Positions 1 to 9,398 are shown, counted from the stretch's first letter. The stretch: 64,000 nt of DNA from [Bacillus] selenitireducens MLS10 (GCF_000093085.1 NC_014219.1:372001-436000), one strand, 5' to 3'. Notes: generated by a model not told the origin, from the letters alone. A program made the numbers and translations.

Positions 1-20
1 GAATGTAAAATTTTGTAATT

Positions 21-46
21 AGCCCGCGGGAACGCGGGCTTTTTAT
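21..46 (+). terminator. Rho-independent terminator of an upstream gene
   Basis: An 8-bp GC-rich stem (AGCCCGCG / CGCGGGCT, loop GGAA) is followed by TTTTTAT. It precedes the bmr-like genes, so it probably closes a transcript entering from the left edge. It could instead be an attenuator if the bmr-like promoter lies outside the window. Confidence 0.8.
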
Positions 47-83
47 ATTCAAAAAATCCTCCTCTGTGAGGAAAAAAGAAAGG

Positions 84-239
84 ATGAAACAAAATGATGA
101 AGATGATCTGCTGGAGAAGAGTACAGGCAACAGGAAGAGAGTGGAAGGATGGCGGTTAGTTGTACAAATGATTGGAGTTTGTGGAAAGGAAGTGACAGAC
201 CATGTTCGCAGCATTAAAGAAATTATCATGGTTTTTTAA
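84..239 (+). CDS. Possible BmrB-like leader peptide (51 aa)
   Basis: A short open frame begins with ATG just after AAAGG and ends at TAA inside the first codons of the exporter gene, overlapping it by 38 nt in another frame. In B. subtilis the bmrCD exporter genes are preceded by the small gene bmrB, whose translation controls bmrCD by ribosome-mediated attenuation. Position and size fit that role. The peptide starts MKQNDEDDLLEK and is rich in charged residues. Its Shine-Dalgarno is poorly spaced and I see no clear terminator between it and bmrC, so it could be a chance frame. Confidence 0.4.
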   Translation: MKQNDEDDLLEKSTGNRKRVEGWRLVVQMIGVCGKEVTDHVRSIKEIIMVF

Positions 240-1974
240 ACAGGAAAAGAAACGGTATATCATTGCTATTCTCATCTTAACGGTGGCGAGTGTCCTCGAA
301 ATCATCCCGCCGCGGCTCATCGGATTTGTGGTGGATGATGTGCACCAGGGACGGATGACGGAGGAACGTCTTTTTGGCTTCGTCAGCTTTTTCATTGTGC
401 TCATGCTCGTTGTCTACGTGATGACGTATGTCTGGATGCGCAAACTGTTTGGGGGTTCTTTGCTGCTAGAACGGACGATGCGTTCAAGGCTGATGAATCA
501 TCTGATGACGATGACGCCGTCCTTTTATAACCGGAATAAAACCGGCGATCTCATGGCAAAAGGAACGAACGATCTGAAGGCGATTTCACAGACGGCAGGG
601 TTCGGGATCCTCACCCTCGTTGATGCAACGGTCTTTCTCGTGGTCATTCTCGTTATGATGACGGTATTTATCAGCTGGGAGCTGACGTTGGCTGCCTTTT
701 TGCCGTTCCCGTTGATGGCTTATTTAATGAAGGTTTATGGTAAGCGCATACATGAACGGTTCATGGCAGCGCAGCGTGCATTCGGGGATCTGAATGATCA
801 GGTGCTTGAATCGATCTCTGGTGTGCGGGTCATTCGGGCCTTTGTCAAAGAACAGGCCGACCGGACCTCGTTCAGTAAGCAGACCGATCATGTCCTCCGG
901 CAGAACATCCGGGTGGCGAGGGTGGATGCCCTCTTTGAGCCGACGATTAAGATTCTCGTCGGGATGAGCTATATGATCGGCCTCGGCTTTGGGGCGTACC
1001 TCGTCTTTCAGGGGCGGATTACCCTCGGTCAGCTCGTGACGTTTAATATTTACCTCGGGATGCTGATTTGGCCGATGTTCGCCCTCGGCGAACTGATGAA
1101 TATTATGCAGCGGGGGAATGCGTCACTGGACAGGCTTAATCACACCTTTGAGGCAGAGCCGGATGTGAAGGATCCTGATAAACCGCTGAGAGACCTCGTA
1201 CCGAACGAAATTGTCTTTGATGGGCTCAACTTCAGCTATCCAAAGGCGAAAGAACCGGCGCTGTCCGATGTGTCGGTCACGATCAGAAAAGGGATGCACA
1301 TCGGTGTTGCGGGGAAGACGGGAAGTGGGAAATCCACCTTTCTCAGGCAGCTTCTGAGAGCGTATCCTCTTCATAAAGGAGCGCTGAAGGTCAACAGCGT
1401 GCCCTTCGAACAGGTATCCCTCTCCACGGTGAAAGGATGGATCGGCTACGTGCCGCAGGAGTCATTTCTGTTTTCCAAGTCGATTGAAGCAAACATCCGC
1501 TTTGGAGCGGGGGATAAGGTGTCGGATGACAGGCTCAGGCAAGTCATGGAACAGGCGGCGATTACGAAAGATCTGCACACATTCCAGGATGGCCTCGAAA
1601 CCCTTGTCGGAGAAAAAGGGATCTCTCTTTCCGGCGGCCAAAAGCAGCGGATTGCCATCGCGAGAGCGCTGATGAAGGATCCGGAAATCCTGATTCTTGA
1701 TGACGCCATGTCGGCGGTGGATGCGAAAACGGAACAGTTTATCATCTCGAACATCCGCGAGGAGCGAAGCGGGAAAACAACGTTTATCGCCGCGCACCGT
1801 ATGTCTGCGATCAGTCATGCGGACGTGATTCTTGTTTTTGACGGCGGACGGATTGTCGAACAGGGAACGCATGATGAACTGATGCAAAACGGCGCCTGGT
1901 ACAAAGAGCAGTTTGACAAGCAACAAATGGAACAACAGTCACAGGAACAGGCCAGGCAGGGGGTGTCTTCATGA
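202..1974 (+). CDS. bmrC: Multidrug ABC exporter half-transporter, BmrC/YheI type
   Basis: This 590-aa ABC exporter subunit has an N-terminal six-helix membrane domain (about residues 15-310) and a C-terminal ATPase domain. Visible motifs are Walker A GKTGSGKS (about 373-380), signature LSGGQ (about 476) and Walker B ILILDD. Asp501 stands where the catalytic glutamate normally is, a known feature of the BmrC side of the BmrC/BmrD heterodimer. Start ATG follows GGAAGTGA with normal spacing. The stop overlaps the next ATG by 4 nt, so the two subunits are translationally coupled. The partner supplies the intact glutamate. Role: ATP-driven drug efflux at the cytoplasmic membrane (family knowledge). 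Confidence 0.9.
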   Translation: MFAALKKLSWFFKQEKKRYIIAILILTVASVLEIIPPRLIGFVVDDVHQGRMTEERLFGFVSFFIVLMLVVYVMTYVWMRKLFGGSLLLERTMRSRLMNHLMTMTPSFYNRNKTGDLMAKGTNDLKAISQTAGFGILTLVDATVFLVVILVMMTVFISWELTLAAFLPFPLMAYLMKVYGKRIHERFMAAQRAFGDLNDQVLESISGVRVIRAFVKEQADRTSFSKQTDHVLRQNIRVARVDALFEPTIKILVGMSYMIGLGFGAYLVFQGRITLGQLVTFNIYLGMLIWPMFALGELMNIMQRGNASLDRLNHTFEAEPDVKDPDKPLRDLVPNEIVFDGLNFSYPKAKEPALSDVSVTIRKGMHIGVAGKTGSGKSTFLRQLLRAYPLHKGALKVNSVPFEQVSLSTVKGWIGYVPQESFLFSKSIEANIRFGAGDKVSDDRLRQVMEQAAITKDLHTFQDGLETLVGEKGISLSGGQKQRIAIARALMKDPEILILDDAMSAVDAKTEQFIISNIREERSGKTTFIAAHRMSAISHADVILVFDGGRIVEQGTHDELMQNGAWYKEQFDKQQMEQQSQEQARQGVSS

Positions 1975-4016
1975 ACAAAGTAAAGCAAGAAGCAACGCCG
2001 GAACCGAAAGAGACGGGGAAGCGTCTGTTTCAGTACGCATGGCCGTTTCGGAAGACGATCTTTCTGTCGCTGTTCTTCCTGGCCCTCGCCGCAGCGGCGG
2101 AGCTGACAGGGCCGTTCATTGCCAAGACGATGATCGATGAACACATCGTCGGGATTGAACAGACCTGGGTGGAGGTACCGGATGGCGATGTGACGTTTGA
2201 AGGGCGATCCTTCACCCGGGAAGACCGCTATGCCGGTGATGGAACAGTGGACGGTGTATCGATCGTGCAGGTCGGTCTTGATTATTATCTGGTGGAGGCC
2301 CGGGAGGTCACGGCGGGCGAGGAGACCTATGAGAACGGGGTGCTTACGGTCGTTCGTGACGGCGAGACATCCGTCTATCCGGCCGTGTCCATGACGACGG
2401 ACGACGTGTTCCTCTTTTACGCCCAGGAAGTCCCGTACATCATCGGCTGGATGGCGCTTTATCTTGTGTTGATCGGGATTTCGTCGTTCTTTCATTATTA
2501 CCAGAGCCTCTGGCTTCAGACGTCGGCGAACCGGATCATCAAGCAAATGCGTGAAGACGTATTCAGGAAGGTGCATGAACTGCCGGTCCGCTACTTCGAT
2601 CAGATGCCGACAGGGAAGATTGTGTCGAGAATCACCAATGACACCGAAGCGATCCGGGAGCTGTACGTCCGGGTTCTGGCGACATTTTTTACGGGGATTG
2701 TCTATATGATCGGGATCTTCTTTGCGATCTTCCTCCTCGACGTCCGCCTTGCCCTGGCGACGCTCATCATCATTCCGGTTCTGATTGTCTGGATGATTGT
2801 CTACCGCTCCTTTGCAGGGCGGTATAACCGGGTCATCCGGGAGAAACTCAGTGATCTGAACGGGCGAATGAATGAGAATATTCAGGGGATGTCGATCATC
2901 CAGGCCTTCGGGCAGGAGAAGAAAGTGGCGGACGAATTTGAGACCCATAACGACGAGCATTACCGGTTCAACCGTAAGATGCTGACTCTGAACTCGCTCA
3001 CGTCATTCAATCTGATCGGGCTTCTCCGAAACGTCGCCTTCGTGACACTCATCTGGTACTTCGCTGGAGGCTCGATGGGGGTCGGCATGATCTTCAGTCT
3101 CGGAGTGGTTTATGCCTTTGTCGATTACATCAACCGTCTGTTTGAGCCGATCAACGGCATCGTCGGTCAGCTTGCCCAGCTTGAAGAGGCGAGGATTGCC
3201 GGGGAGCGGGTGTTTCATCTGATGGATCAGGAAGGGGAGCCCCTCCCTGAGGCGCAGACGCCCCGCTTTCACGGGGATGTCACCTTTGACGGGGTGTGGC
3301 TGTCTTATGATGAAGGGCATCCGGTTTTGAGGGACATCTCTTTTGAGGCAAAGAAAGGAGAGACAGTGGCGTTTGTCGGGCATACGGGATCCGGAAAGAG
3401 TTCAATTATGAACGTCCTGTTCCGCTACTATGACCACAATCAGGGCCGGGTGCTGATTGACGGACAGGATACGCTCGCCTTAAGCCGTCAGGATATCCGC
3501 TCGCATATGGCAATCGTCCTTCAGGATCCGTTTCTCTTCACGGGAACGATTTATTCGAATGTCTCCATGGGGGATCCGGCCATCTCGAGAGATCAGGTGA
3601 TGGAGGCCCTTGAGCAAGTGGGGGCAGGGGACTTTATCCGTTCCCTTGAAGCGGGGATTGACGAAGAAGTGAAGGAAAAGGGGGCGACGTTCTCGGCAGG
3701 GCAGCGTCAGCTCATTTCCTTCGCCCGTGCGCTTGTTGTGGATCCGGCGATTTTGATTTTGGATGAAGCAACGGCGAATATTGATACAGAGACAGAAGCT
3801 GTGATTCAGCACGCCCTCGACGTTGTCAAAGCCGGGCGAACGACCTTTGTCATCGCGCACCGGCTGTCGACGATCCGTGATGCGGATCAGATTCTTGTCC
3901 TCAGTGAAGGCGAAATTGTCGAGCAAGGCGATCATGATGAACTGATGGCACAGCGCGGACGCTATCACCATATGTATCAGCTGCAAAAAGGCGCCGGATC
4001 AGGAAAAGTATCCTGA
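1971..4016 (+). CDS. bmrD: Multidrug ABC exporter half-transporter, BmrD/YheH type
   Basis: This 681-aa partner of the preceding gene is longer because about 90 extra acidic residues sit between the first two membrane helices (about residues 55-150), as in YheH/BmrD. The ATPase domain carries Walker A GHTGSGKS and Walker B ILILDE with the catalytic Glu599. The signature is degenerate, FSAGQ (574-578), instead of LSGGQ. Combined with Asp501 of the first subunit, this predicts one degenerate and one canonical ATP site, typical of heterodimeric exporters. ATG overlaps the bmrC stop (ATGA). A terminator follows 19 nt after the stop. Confidence 0.9.
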   Translation: MNKVKQEATPEPKETGKRLFQYAWPFRKTIFLSLFFLALAAAAELTGPFIAKTMIDEHIVGIEQTWVEVPDGDVTFEGRSFTREDRYAGDGTVDGVSIVQVGLDYYLVEAREVTAGEETYENGVLTVVRDGETSVYPAVSMTTDDVFLFYAQEVPYIIGWMALYLVLIGISSFFHYYQSLWLQTSANRIIKQMREDVFRKVHELPVRYFDQMPTGKIVSRITNDTEAIRELYVRVLATFFTGIVYMIGIFFAIFLLDVRLALATLIIIPVLIVWMIVYRSFAGRYNRVIREKLSDLNGRMNENIQGMSIIQAFGQEKKVADEFETHNDEHYRFNRKMLTLNSLTSFNLIGLLRNVAFVTLIWYFAGGSMGVGMIFSLGVVYAFVDYINRLFEPINGIVGQLAQLEEARIAGERVFHLMDQEGEPLPEAQTPRFHGDVTFDGVWLSYDEGHPVLRDISFEAKKGETVAFVGHTGSGKSSIMNVLFRYYDHNQGRVLIDGQDTLALSRQDIRSHMAIVLQDPFLFTGTIYSNVSMGDPAISRDQVMEALEQVGAGDFIRSLEAGIDEEVKEKGATFSAGQRQLISFARALVVDPAILILDEATANIDTETEAVIQHALDVVKAGRTTFVIAHRLSTIRDADQILVLSEGEIVEQGDHDELMAQRGRYHHMYQLQKGAGSGKVS

Positions 4017-4034
4017 TTCGCCTGATGCGAGTTG

Positions 4035-4078
4035 CACCCCGGAGAAGACGCAATCCAGTCAGCTCCGGGGTGTTTTTT
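4035..4078 (+). terminator. Terminator of the bmrCD operon
   Basis: A perfect 10-bp inverted repeat, CACCCCGGAG / CTCCGGGGTG, is followed by six T residues. Confidence 0.9.
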
Positions 4079-4155
4079 GATAAAAGGAGAAAAGGCTGGG
4101 AAAATGTGAAACTCATTCGGGGGAATCCCCGTCAAACGGATTAGAGGTGAATACG

Positions 4156-5235
4156 ATGAACAAACAACTGACGATGAGAGCCAGCATTTCTTTTGCTGTC
4201 TTTGTCTTGTTAATCGCCGCCTTTTTGGGTGGGCGATGGTCTGTTTCGAGTGATGATCAGACCCTTCTTGAGGCGAGGCTGGCCGATGCCAAACTCGAAA
4301 TTGAGATGAGGCGTGAAGCGGTTGAAGAGCTGCGTGCGGACCTCGAAGATCAGGATGACGTTGAAGAGGAGCTTGTGGCGGCGGAAGAAGAAATAGAAGA
4401 ACTTGAGGGCATGATCGAAGAGCTTGAAGCTGAGCTTCTTGCTTTTGAAGAAGAGGAGGGCACTGCAGAAGAAGCCAACGGAGGCGGTGAAGAGGGCGAG
4501 AGTGCCTCTGACGGCGCGGCGATTGGCGGAGGCGGTTCGTCCGGTGAAGGGCGTCCGGACCCGGGAGAACGTGCTGTGTATCTGACCTTTGACGACGGTC
4601 CGACGACGATGACGCCGGAGATCCTGTCGATTTTGGATGAATACGACGTGCCGGCGAGTTTTTTCGTGATCGGGCAGCGGATGGAACAGCGTCCGGAGCT
4701 TGCCAGAGAGACGAGAGACCGGGGGCACGGGGTCTATTCCCATACGTATACCCATGATTACGCGATCTACCGGAGTTTTGATGCCTATTATGAAGACCTT
4801 GCACTGATGGAGCGTGCCTATGAACGGGTACTCGGTGAAGAGGCCCCTTCCCTCGTCCGTTTTCCCGGCGGTTCGAGTAACCACAGCTCCATTGAATACA
4901 GCGGGGAATCGTTCATGGTGGAGCTGACGGAGGATATCCTGGACCGTGGCTATGACTACATCGACTGGAATGTCTCGAGCGGGGACGCCAGTGCGATCTA
5001 TGATGATCCGGATGCGATGTTTGAGCAGATTGTCAACCAGTCCCAGGGGCATGACGTGATCGTCCCGCTCTTTCATGACACGCCGCGAAATGAAGCGACG
5101 GCAGAGATCCTGCCGGACGTGATCACTTATTTTCAGGAACAGGGCTACAGCTTTTACACCCTGGACAATCTCGAAGTCCATGAAATCAGACAGATGGAAG
5201 AAAACCGGATTATGAACCGGGACGTTGTCCGGTGA
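4156..5235 (+). CDS. Membrane-anchored polysaccharide deacetylase (NodB domain)
   Basis: The 359-aa protein has one N-terminal membrane segment (about residues 10-27), an acidic coiled coil (about 35-95), a Gly/Ser-rich linker, then a NodB domain. NodB motifs seen: TFDDGP (about 144-149), metal-binding HTYTH, RFPGG and the late FHD motif with its histidine. This implies metal-dependent N- or O-deacetylation of peptidoglycan or another wall glycan outside the membrane. ATG 4156 lies 8 nt after AGAGG and is preferred to GTG 4147, which overlaps the ribosome site. The exact substrate cannot be read from sequence. It is a single-gene unit between two terminators. Confidence 0.88.
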   Translation: MNKQLTMRASISFAVFVLLIAAFLGGRWSVSSDDQTLLEARLADAKLEIEMRREAVEELRADLEDQDDVEEELVAAEEEIEELEGMIEELEAELLAFEEEEGTAEEANGGGEEGESASDGAAIGGGGSSGEGRPDPGERAVYLTFDDGPTTMTPEILSILDEYDVPASFFVIGQRMEQRPELARETRDRGHGVYSHTYTHDYAIYRSFDAYYEDLALMERAYERVLGEEAPSLVRFPGGSSNHSSIEYSGESFMVELTEDILDRGYDYIDWNVSSGDASAIYDDPDAMFEQIVNQSQGHDVIVPLFHDTPRNEATAEILPDVITYFQEQGYSFYTLDNLEVHEIRQMEENRIMNRDVVR

Positions 5236-5242
5236 CAGACAA

Positions 5243-5268
5243 AGGCAGCCAAGAGATCCTGGCTGCCT
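5243..5268. terminator. Bidirectional hairpin between convergent genes
   Basis: A 9-bp stem, AGGCAGCCA / TGGCTGCCT, lies 7 nt after the deacetylase stop and 8 nt from the stop of the convergent methyltransferase. The T-tracts are short on both sides. Confidence 0.65.
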
Positions 5269-5275
5269 TGTTCAG

Positions 5276-5851
5276 TTACTTTGTGACGTAATAGGTGACC
5301 TGTTCAAACAGGCCGAGTACCGGTTCTTTCTCAATATGAAGCACCCGCAGATCGAGATCGGCGAAGGTCTTCAGCCAGCCGAAGTTGTTCTTGTTCGTGT
5401 GGGGATGTCCTTTGAATTCGAGATTGAACAGGCTGTCGGTGAACCAGGTGGCGTATTTCTGGGCCTTTCCGTGATACACGTCTTCAATGATGATCAGCCG
5501 GTCGCAGACGCGAAGGGCTTCTCTGATCAGGGCTTCAGGGTCCGGTGTATGATGCAGCACGGTCAGGAAAAGCCCTACGTCCCGGCTGTTGTCCGGGAAG
5601 GGGAGTGTTTCGCCGTCATAGATCACGGGCTTGACCTTTTCCGTGAAGCTGATGTTTTGGACGTCCACCGGGGTGACGTCAAAACCCTGCTCGAGAAGCA
5701 TCCAGGAAAGGGCCCCTTTGCCGGCACCGATATCAAGGATTTTGTCGTTTGCCTTGAGGTGGTAGACGACACGGCGGTGCTTGCTTTTCGCCCAGCTTTG
5801 ACTGAGGGTGTTAAAGATGAGTTCTTTTGCTTTCGTTTCAAGTGCGGGCAT
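5276..5851 (-). CDS. Class I SAM-dependent methyltransferase
   Basis: A 191-aa Rossmann-type methyltransferase. Motif I DIGAGKGALS (about residues 40-49) binds SAM, and LTVLHHTPDPEALIREALRV corresponds to the post-motif region of UbiE/type-11 methyltransferases. The substrate is unknown. ATG 5851 is favoured, with AAAGG about 11 nt upstream. A GTG at 5860 would sit only 2-3 nt from the same site. It is a lone gene on the minus strand, separated from the aldo/keto reductase by about 90 nt. Confidence 0.8.
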   Translation of the reverse strand: MPALETKAKELIFNTLSQSWAKSKHRRVVYHLKANDKILDIGAGKGALSWMLLEQGFDVTPVDVQNISFTEKVKPVIYDGETLPFPDNSRDVGLFLTVLHHTPDPEALIREALRVCDRLIIIEDVYHGKAQKYATWFTDSLFNLEFKGHPHTNKNNFGWLKTFADLDLRVLHIEKEPVLGLFEQVTYYVTK

Positions 5852-5943
5852 GCCTTGCACAACCTTTCGTCAATGATGATGGGTTGATCCACCCGTCAGT
5901 ATACCGCATGCAACGCGTATGCGCCTATCGACGATTTCGTGAA

Positions 5944-6927
5944 TCATTGCTTCTCGACGACACGTTTGGCCATCTGATCGAGGGCGAAGAGGTCGGTACT
6001 CGACAGTTCAAACTGCATCGTCCGGATGTTTTCCGTGGCGTGATGGGTCTTCGATGCCCCCGGAATGGCGACAACCGTGTCCCCGTGCTGGTGAATGAGC
6101 CAGTTCAGGGCGATCTGTGTCGGGGATACGTCGTAGTCTTCGGCGAGACGCCTCATCAGGGTGATGAGCGGTTCTGTCCGTTTCATGCCCTTAGGCCGGA
6201 AATTCGGGGCGAGCTTTCTCGGGCCTTGAATTTTCTTGACGAGATCGGGGTTGCGGTGGTACTTGCCGGACAGAATCCCCTGTTCAAGGGGGGAATAGGC
6301 GATGATGGTGATGTTCTGTTCTTTGGCGTAATCGAGGATGCCGTTTTCTTCGATGCGCCGGTCGAGGAGGCTGTATTTCACCTGGTTGGAGGCAAGGCCG
6401 TATCCCCGTTCCTGAAGGGTTTCGTGCGCTTCTTTCATCTGTTTGAGATTGAAGTTGCTGACGCCTGCCGAGCCGATTTTTCCCTCATCCATCAGATCCG
6501 CCATGGCGTGCATTTCGTCGGCGGGGGAGCTGAAGGAGAATGGCTGGTGCACCTGGTGGAGGTCGACATGTCTGCCTCCAAGGGCGATACGACGCTCTTC
6601 AAAGGTGTTAATGATGGAAGAACTCCGCCTGAATGCGGGCCACCATTTGGTCGCGATCAAGGCTTCCTCGTCCTCCTTCTGAACGGCGTCGAGGGCGTCG
6701 TTCAGCGCTCTCTCCGAGTTGCCTTTGCCGTAGACTTCCGCAGTGTCGAACCAGTTGATCCCGCCGTCGAGGGATTCGCGGACCACCTTATTGATTGCAC
6801 TCTGTTCCATGTCCGGCCAGAATTTGCCCACTAAGCCATTGCCGTTACTGAACTGCCAGCAGCCGAGACCAATTGGGGAGATCCTGATTTCCGTGTTACC
6901 GAGTGTCCGTTTACGAATCGCTGTCAT
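5944..6927 (-). CDS. Aldo/keto reductase
   Basis: This 327-aa TIM-barrel NADPH-dependent oxidoreductase has the AKR tetrad visible: Asp and Tyr in WFDTAEVYG, Lys in ATKWW and His in DLHQVHQP. The cofactor-phosphate segment IPGASKTHHATEN lies near the C terminus. It resembles the general-stress aldo/keto reductases of Bacillus (YhdN/IolS group). ATG 6927 has AGGAGT 7 nt upstream, so the two upstream GTG codons are unlikely starts. Substrate unknown; reduction of reactive aldehydes is the usual role. Confidence 0.87.
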   Translation of the reverse strand: MTAIRKRTLGNTEIRISPIGLGCWQFSNGNGLVGKFWPDMEQSAINKVVRESLDGGINWFDTAEVYGKGNSERALNDALDAVQKEDEEALIATKWWPAFRRSSSIINTFEERRIALGGRHVDLHQVHQPFSFSSPADEMHAMADLMDEGKIGSAGVSNFNLKQMKEAHETLQERGYGLASNQVKYSLLDRRIEENGILDYAKEQNITIIAYSPLEQGILSGKYHRNPDLVKKIQGPRKLAPNFRPKGMKRTEPLITLMRRLAEDYDVSPTQIALNWLIHQHGDTVVAIPGASKTHHATENIRTMQFELSSTDLFALDQMAKRVVEKQ

Positions 6928-7086
6928 GTACACCACTCCTGTCTGTATGTGTTATCATCTTCCATTTCCCTTCCTGACGGTGTGGCAAACGGGAAAATAG
7001 CTGGAGATGTTCACCGGTCGCGGGGATGTTCAAAGCATCTTTCTTTCATGGTACACTGAAAAGAAAATGCGGAGAGAGTGACGTGT

Positions 7087-7863
7087 ATGTTCTGGAATGA
7101 TCCAAGACGAGTGGTAAAGCGAAAGGGGAGAAGGTACAAACGCCCTTTTGAGAAGATGTATCTGTATCCTCTGCCTGTGGATATCCACGGCCGGGATTAT
7201 TATCTGATGGACTACGTAAGGATGCGGCGACCGGTGGCATCAGCCGTTTTTTCCGATGAGGAAGAAGCGCCGAACGATGTGAAACGGGCGCATAAATTTC
7301 TGTATACGTTCTACCGGCTCGTGGAACATATACAGGAAGACAATCAGATGAAAGCAAAAGTCGATCTGGCCTTCTTTAGGGTGCCTCTGAAAAAGATGGA
7401 TGAAGCCCCTCATGAGAGTCTGGATGAAGGGTATGCCTATATCGACAGGTTGTTGACGTTTCAGTTGAAATTCCGGAAGATCTATGAGGATTTCTCCGGG
7501 CACTATACGGCTGTGCAGGAGAAGGACCGTGCGCTGACAGAAGAGGATCTCGAGATCGCAGTGGAGGCGGCAAGTGATTTAGATGCGACGCAGAAAGTCA
7601 TGCTTCACGAGCTCGCAGACGGCACCGGCGTGCTAAGGACATGGCGAAGTGCGATGGAAGAACAGGGGCTCTGGACGGCATTGACGACGAACCAGCAGGT
7701 CTTTTTCCAGGCCTTTATGGAGAATGAAGCGGCAATGCAGGAGGAAGCAAAGAAGACGAAGCACCTTACCTATGAACAGCTGTTAAAGAAGAACCGGCAG
7801 GACTTCAGGCAGTTCAGGCGTCAGGATCAGCTCAATGATTTTGACGTGCTCCGTTATCCGTAA
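7087..7863 (+). CDS. Conserved-looking hypothetical protein (258 aa)
   Basis: I do not recognise this family. The protein is soluble, without signal peptide or membrane segment. The N terminus is basic (WNDPRRVVKRKGRRYKRP) and the rest is helical and charged, with many Glu/Lys/Gln residues and possible coiled coil in the last 60 residues. ATG 7087 follows GGAGAGAG by about 8 nt and is chosen over GTG 7078. It stands alone between divergent and convergent neighbours and is closed by its own terminator. Confidence 0.75.
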   Translation: MFWNDPRRVVKRKGRRYKRPFEKMYLYPLPVDIHGRDYYLMDYVRMRRPVASAVFSDEEEAPNDVKRAHKFLYTFYRLVEHIQEDNQMKAKVDLAFFRVPLKKMDEAPHESLDEGYAYIDRLLTFQLKFRKIYEDFSGHYTAVQEKDRALTEEDLEIAVEAASDLDATQKVMLHELADGTGVLRTWRSAMEEQGLWTALTTNQQVFFQAFMENEAAMQEEAKKTKHLTYEQLLKKNRQDFRQFRRQDQLNDFDVLRYP

Positions 7864-7865
7864 AA

Positions 7866-7915
7866 CAAAACCATCCGCCCGAGCCGATGATTGGCTGTGG
7901 GTGGATGGTTTTTAA
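7866..7915. terminator. Bidirectional terminator
   Basis: The stem ACCATCC-GCCC / GGGT-GGATGGT is flanked by an A-run on the left and TTTTTAAAA on the right, so it can terminate both the hypothetical gene and the convergent symporter gene. Confidence 0.85.
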
Positions 7916-7932
7916 AACAGGGTGTGCAGCAA

Positions 7933-9363
7933 TCAGGATGACTGCTCATCTTCCCAGCACTCTGCGTGTTTTAAATCAGGAATATGGCTCGCCTTAAAGA
8001 CCGGATTCTTCCCTGAATCAAGCTGAGTGGTGTAGTCGTTCAGGACAGCCAGGGCAACTTTGCCGATCAGGAAGATCGCGATCAGGTTCAGCACGGCCAT
8101 GAGCCCCATAAAGAGGTCGGCAAGGTTCCATACGAGCCCCACCTGCGCAACGGAACCGAAAATCACCATGCCTATGACTGCAAAACGGTAGGCATAAAGC
8201 CAGTTTGAGTTGGAACGGATGAATTCAATATTCGTCTCGCCGTAATAATAGTTCCCGATGATGGAAATGAAGGCGAAGAATAAAATCGCGATGGCGACAA
8301 AGTAAACGGCCCATTCTCCGACATGCGCACTCATGGCATCCTGTGTGAGCTGAATGCCTTCAGCGCCGTCCACCGTATAAACGTCAGTGAGCAGGATGAG
8401 AAACGCGGTGGCCGAGCAGATGATGATCGTATCGAAGAAGACACCAAGACTCTGGACGAGCCCTTGTTTTGCCGGATGGCTGACGTTTGCTGTTGCAGCA
8501 GCGTTTGGCACACTGCCCATCCCGGCCTCATTGGAGAAGAGACCGCGCCGGACTCCTTGCATAATCGCAGCGCCTACACCGCCCCCGATGATCTCACCGA
8601 CGCCGAATGCATTGGACACAATCAGCATAAAGACGTCAGGAATAAGAGCGAAATTGGTGATGACCACATAGGTGGCAATCAGCAAATAGGCGACAGCCAT
8701 GAAAGGAACGACAATCTGTGTGACTCTGGCAATTCGCCTTACCCCGCCGAAGATCACGATCCCGGCGACTGCGGCGATGACGATTCCCATATAAAGCGGA
8801 TTAAAGCCGAATGCACCGTCAAAGGCATCGGCAATGGTGTTGGCCTGCACGGCATTGAAGACGAGGCCGAAACAAAGGGTGAGAAGGATGGCAAAAACGA
8901 CCCCAAGAGCCCGGCTTCCGATGGCTTTTTCCATGTAATAGGCCGGTCCGCCCCGAAACTGATCACCGTCGCGGACTTTGTAGACCTGTGCAAGGGTACT
9001 TTCGATAAATGCAGTCGCCATCCCGATGATCGCGACCATCCACATCCAGAATACAGCGCCCGGCCCGCCGATTGAGATCGCGAGGGCGACACCGGTGAGA
9101 TTGCCTGTTCCAACGCGCGATGCCGTACTGATGGTGAAGGCCTGAAAAGGAGAAATGCCGTTCGTGCCGTCTTTTTTCTCAGTGATGACCCGGAACATTT
9201 CTTTAAACAGGCGAAACTGAACGAATTTCGTCGCAAACGTGAAATAAACACCGAGCCCGATTAACAGCCCGATTAATATGTATGTCCATAGCAGGTTGTT
9301 GCCCCAGTCGACAAGGCTGTTGACGCCATCAAGGATGATGGTATGAATGAGAGTGGCTTCCAT
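7933..9363 (-). CDS. Sodium:alanine/glycine/glutamine symporter, AGCS family
   Basis: The 476-aa polytopic protein has about 10-11 membrane segments and AGCS signatures such as FSNEAGMGS (around residue 280) and TASRVGTGNLTG near residue 60. It resembles AlsT-type transporters, which co-transport Na+ with Ala, Gly or Gln; specificity cannot be read here. ATG is preceded by GGAGG with 8-nt spacing. A strong promoter lies upstream. Na+-coupled amino-acid uptake is common in alkaliphiles. Confidence 0.9.
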   Translation of the reverse strand: MEATLIHTIILDGVNSLVDWGNNLLWTYILIGLLIGLGVYFTFATKFVQFRLFKEMFRVITEKKDGTNGISPFQAFTISTASRVGTGNLTGVALAISIGGPGAVFWMWMVAIIGMATAFIESTLAQVYKVRDGDQFRGGPAYYMEKAIGSRALGVVFAILLTLCFGLVFNAVQANTIADAFDGAFGFNPLYMGIVIAAVAGIVIFGGVRRIARVTQIVVPFMAVAYLLIATYVVITNFALIPDVFMLIVSNAFGVGEIIGGGVGAAIMQGVRRGLFSNEAGMGSVPNAAATANVSHPAKQGLVQSLGVFFDTIIICSATAFLILLTDVYTVDGAEGIQLTQDAMSAHVGEWAVYFVAIAILFFAFISIIGNYYYGETNIEFIRSNSNWLYAYRFAVIGMVIFGSVAQVGLVWNLADLFMGLMAVLNLIAIFLIGKVALAVLNDYTTQLDSGKNPVFKASHIPDLKHAECWEDEQSS

Positions 9364-9398
9364 TTACAATTACCTCCAGTTTAATTCGAATAAGACTA

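Noticed and set aside
1815-2960. 381-codon minus-strand frame inside bmrCD
   Set aside because: Shadow frame of two clear ABC transporter genes; composition unlike a folded protein.
5827-6834. 335-codon frame on the plus strand across the aldo/keto reductase
   Set aside because: Antisense shadow of the reductase, which has all catalytic residues and a good start.
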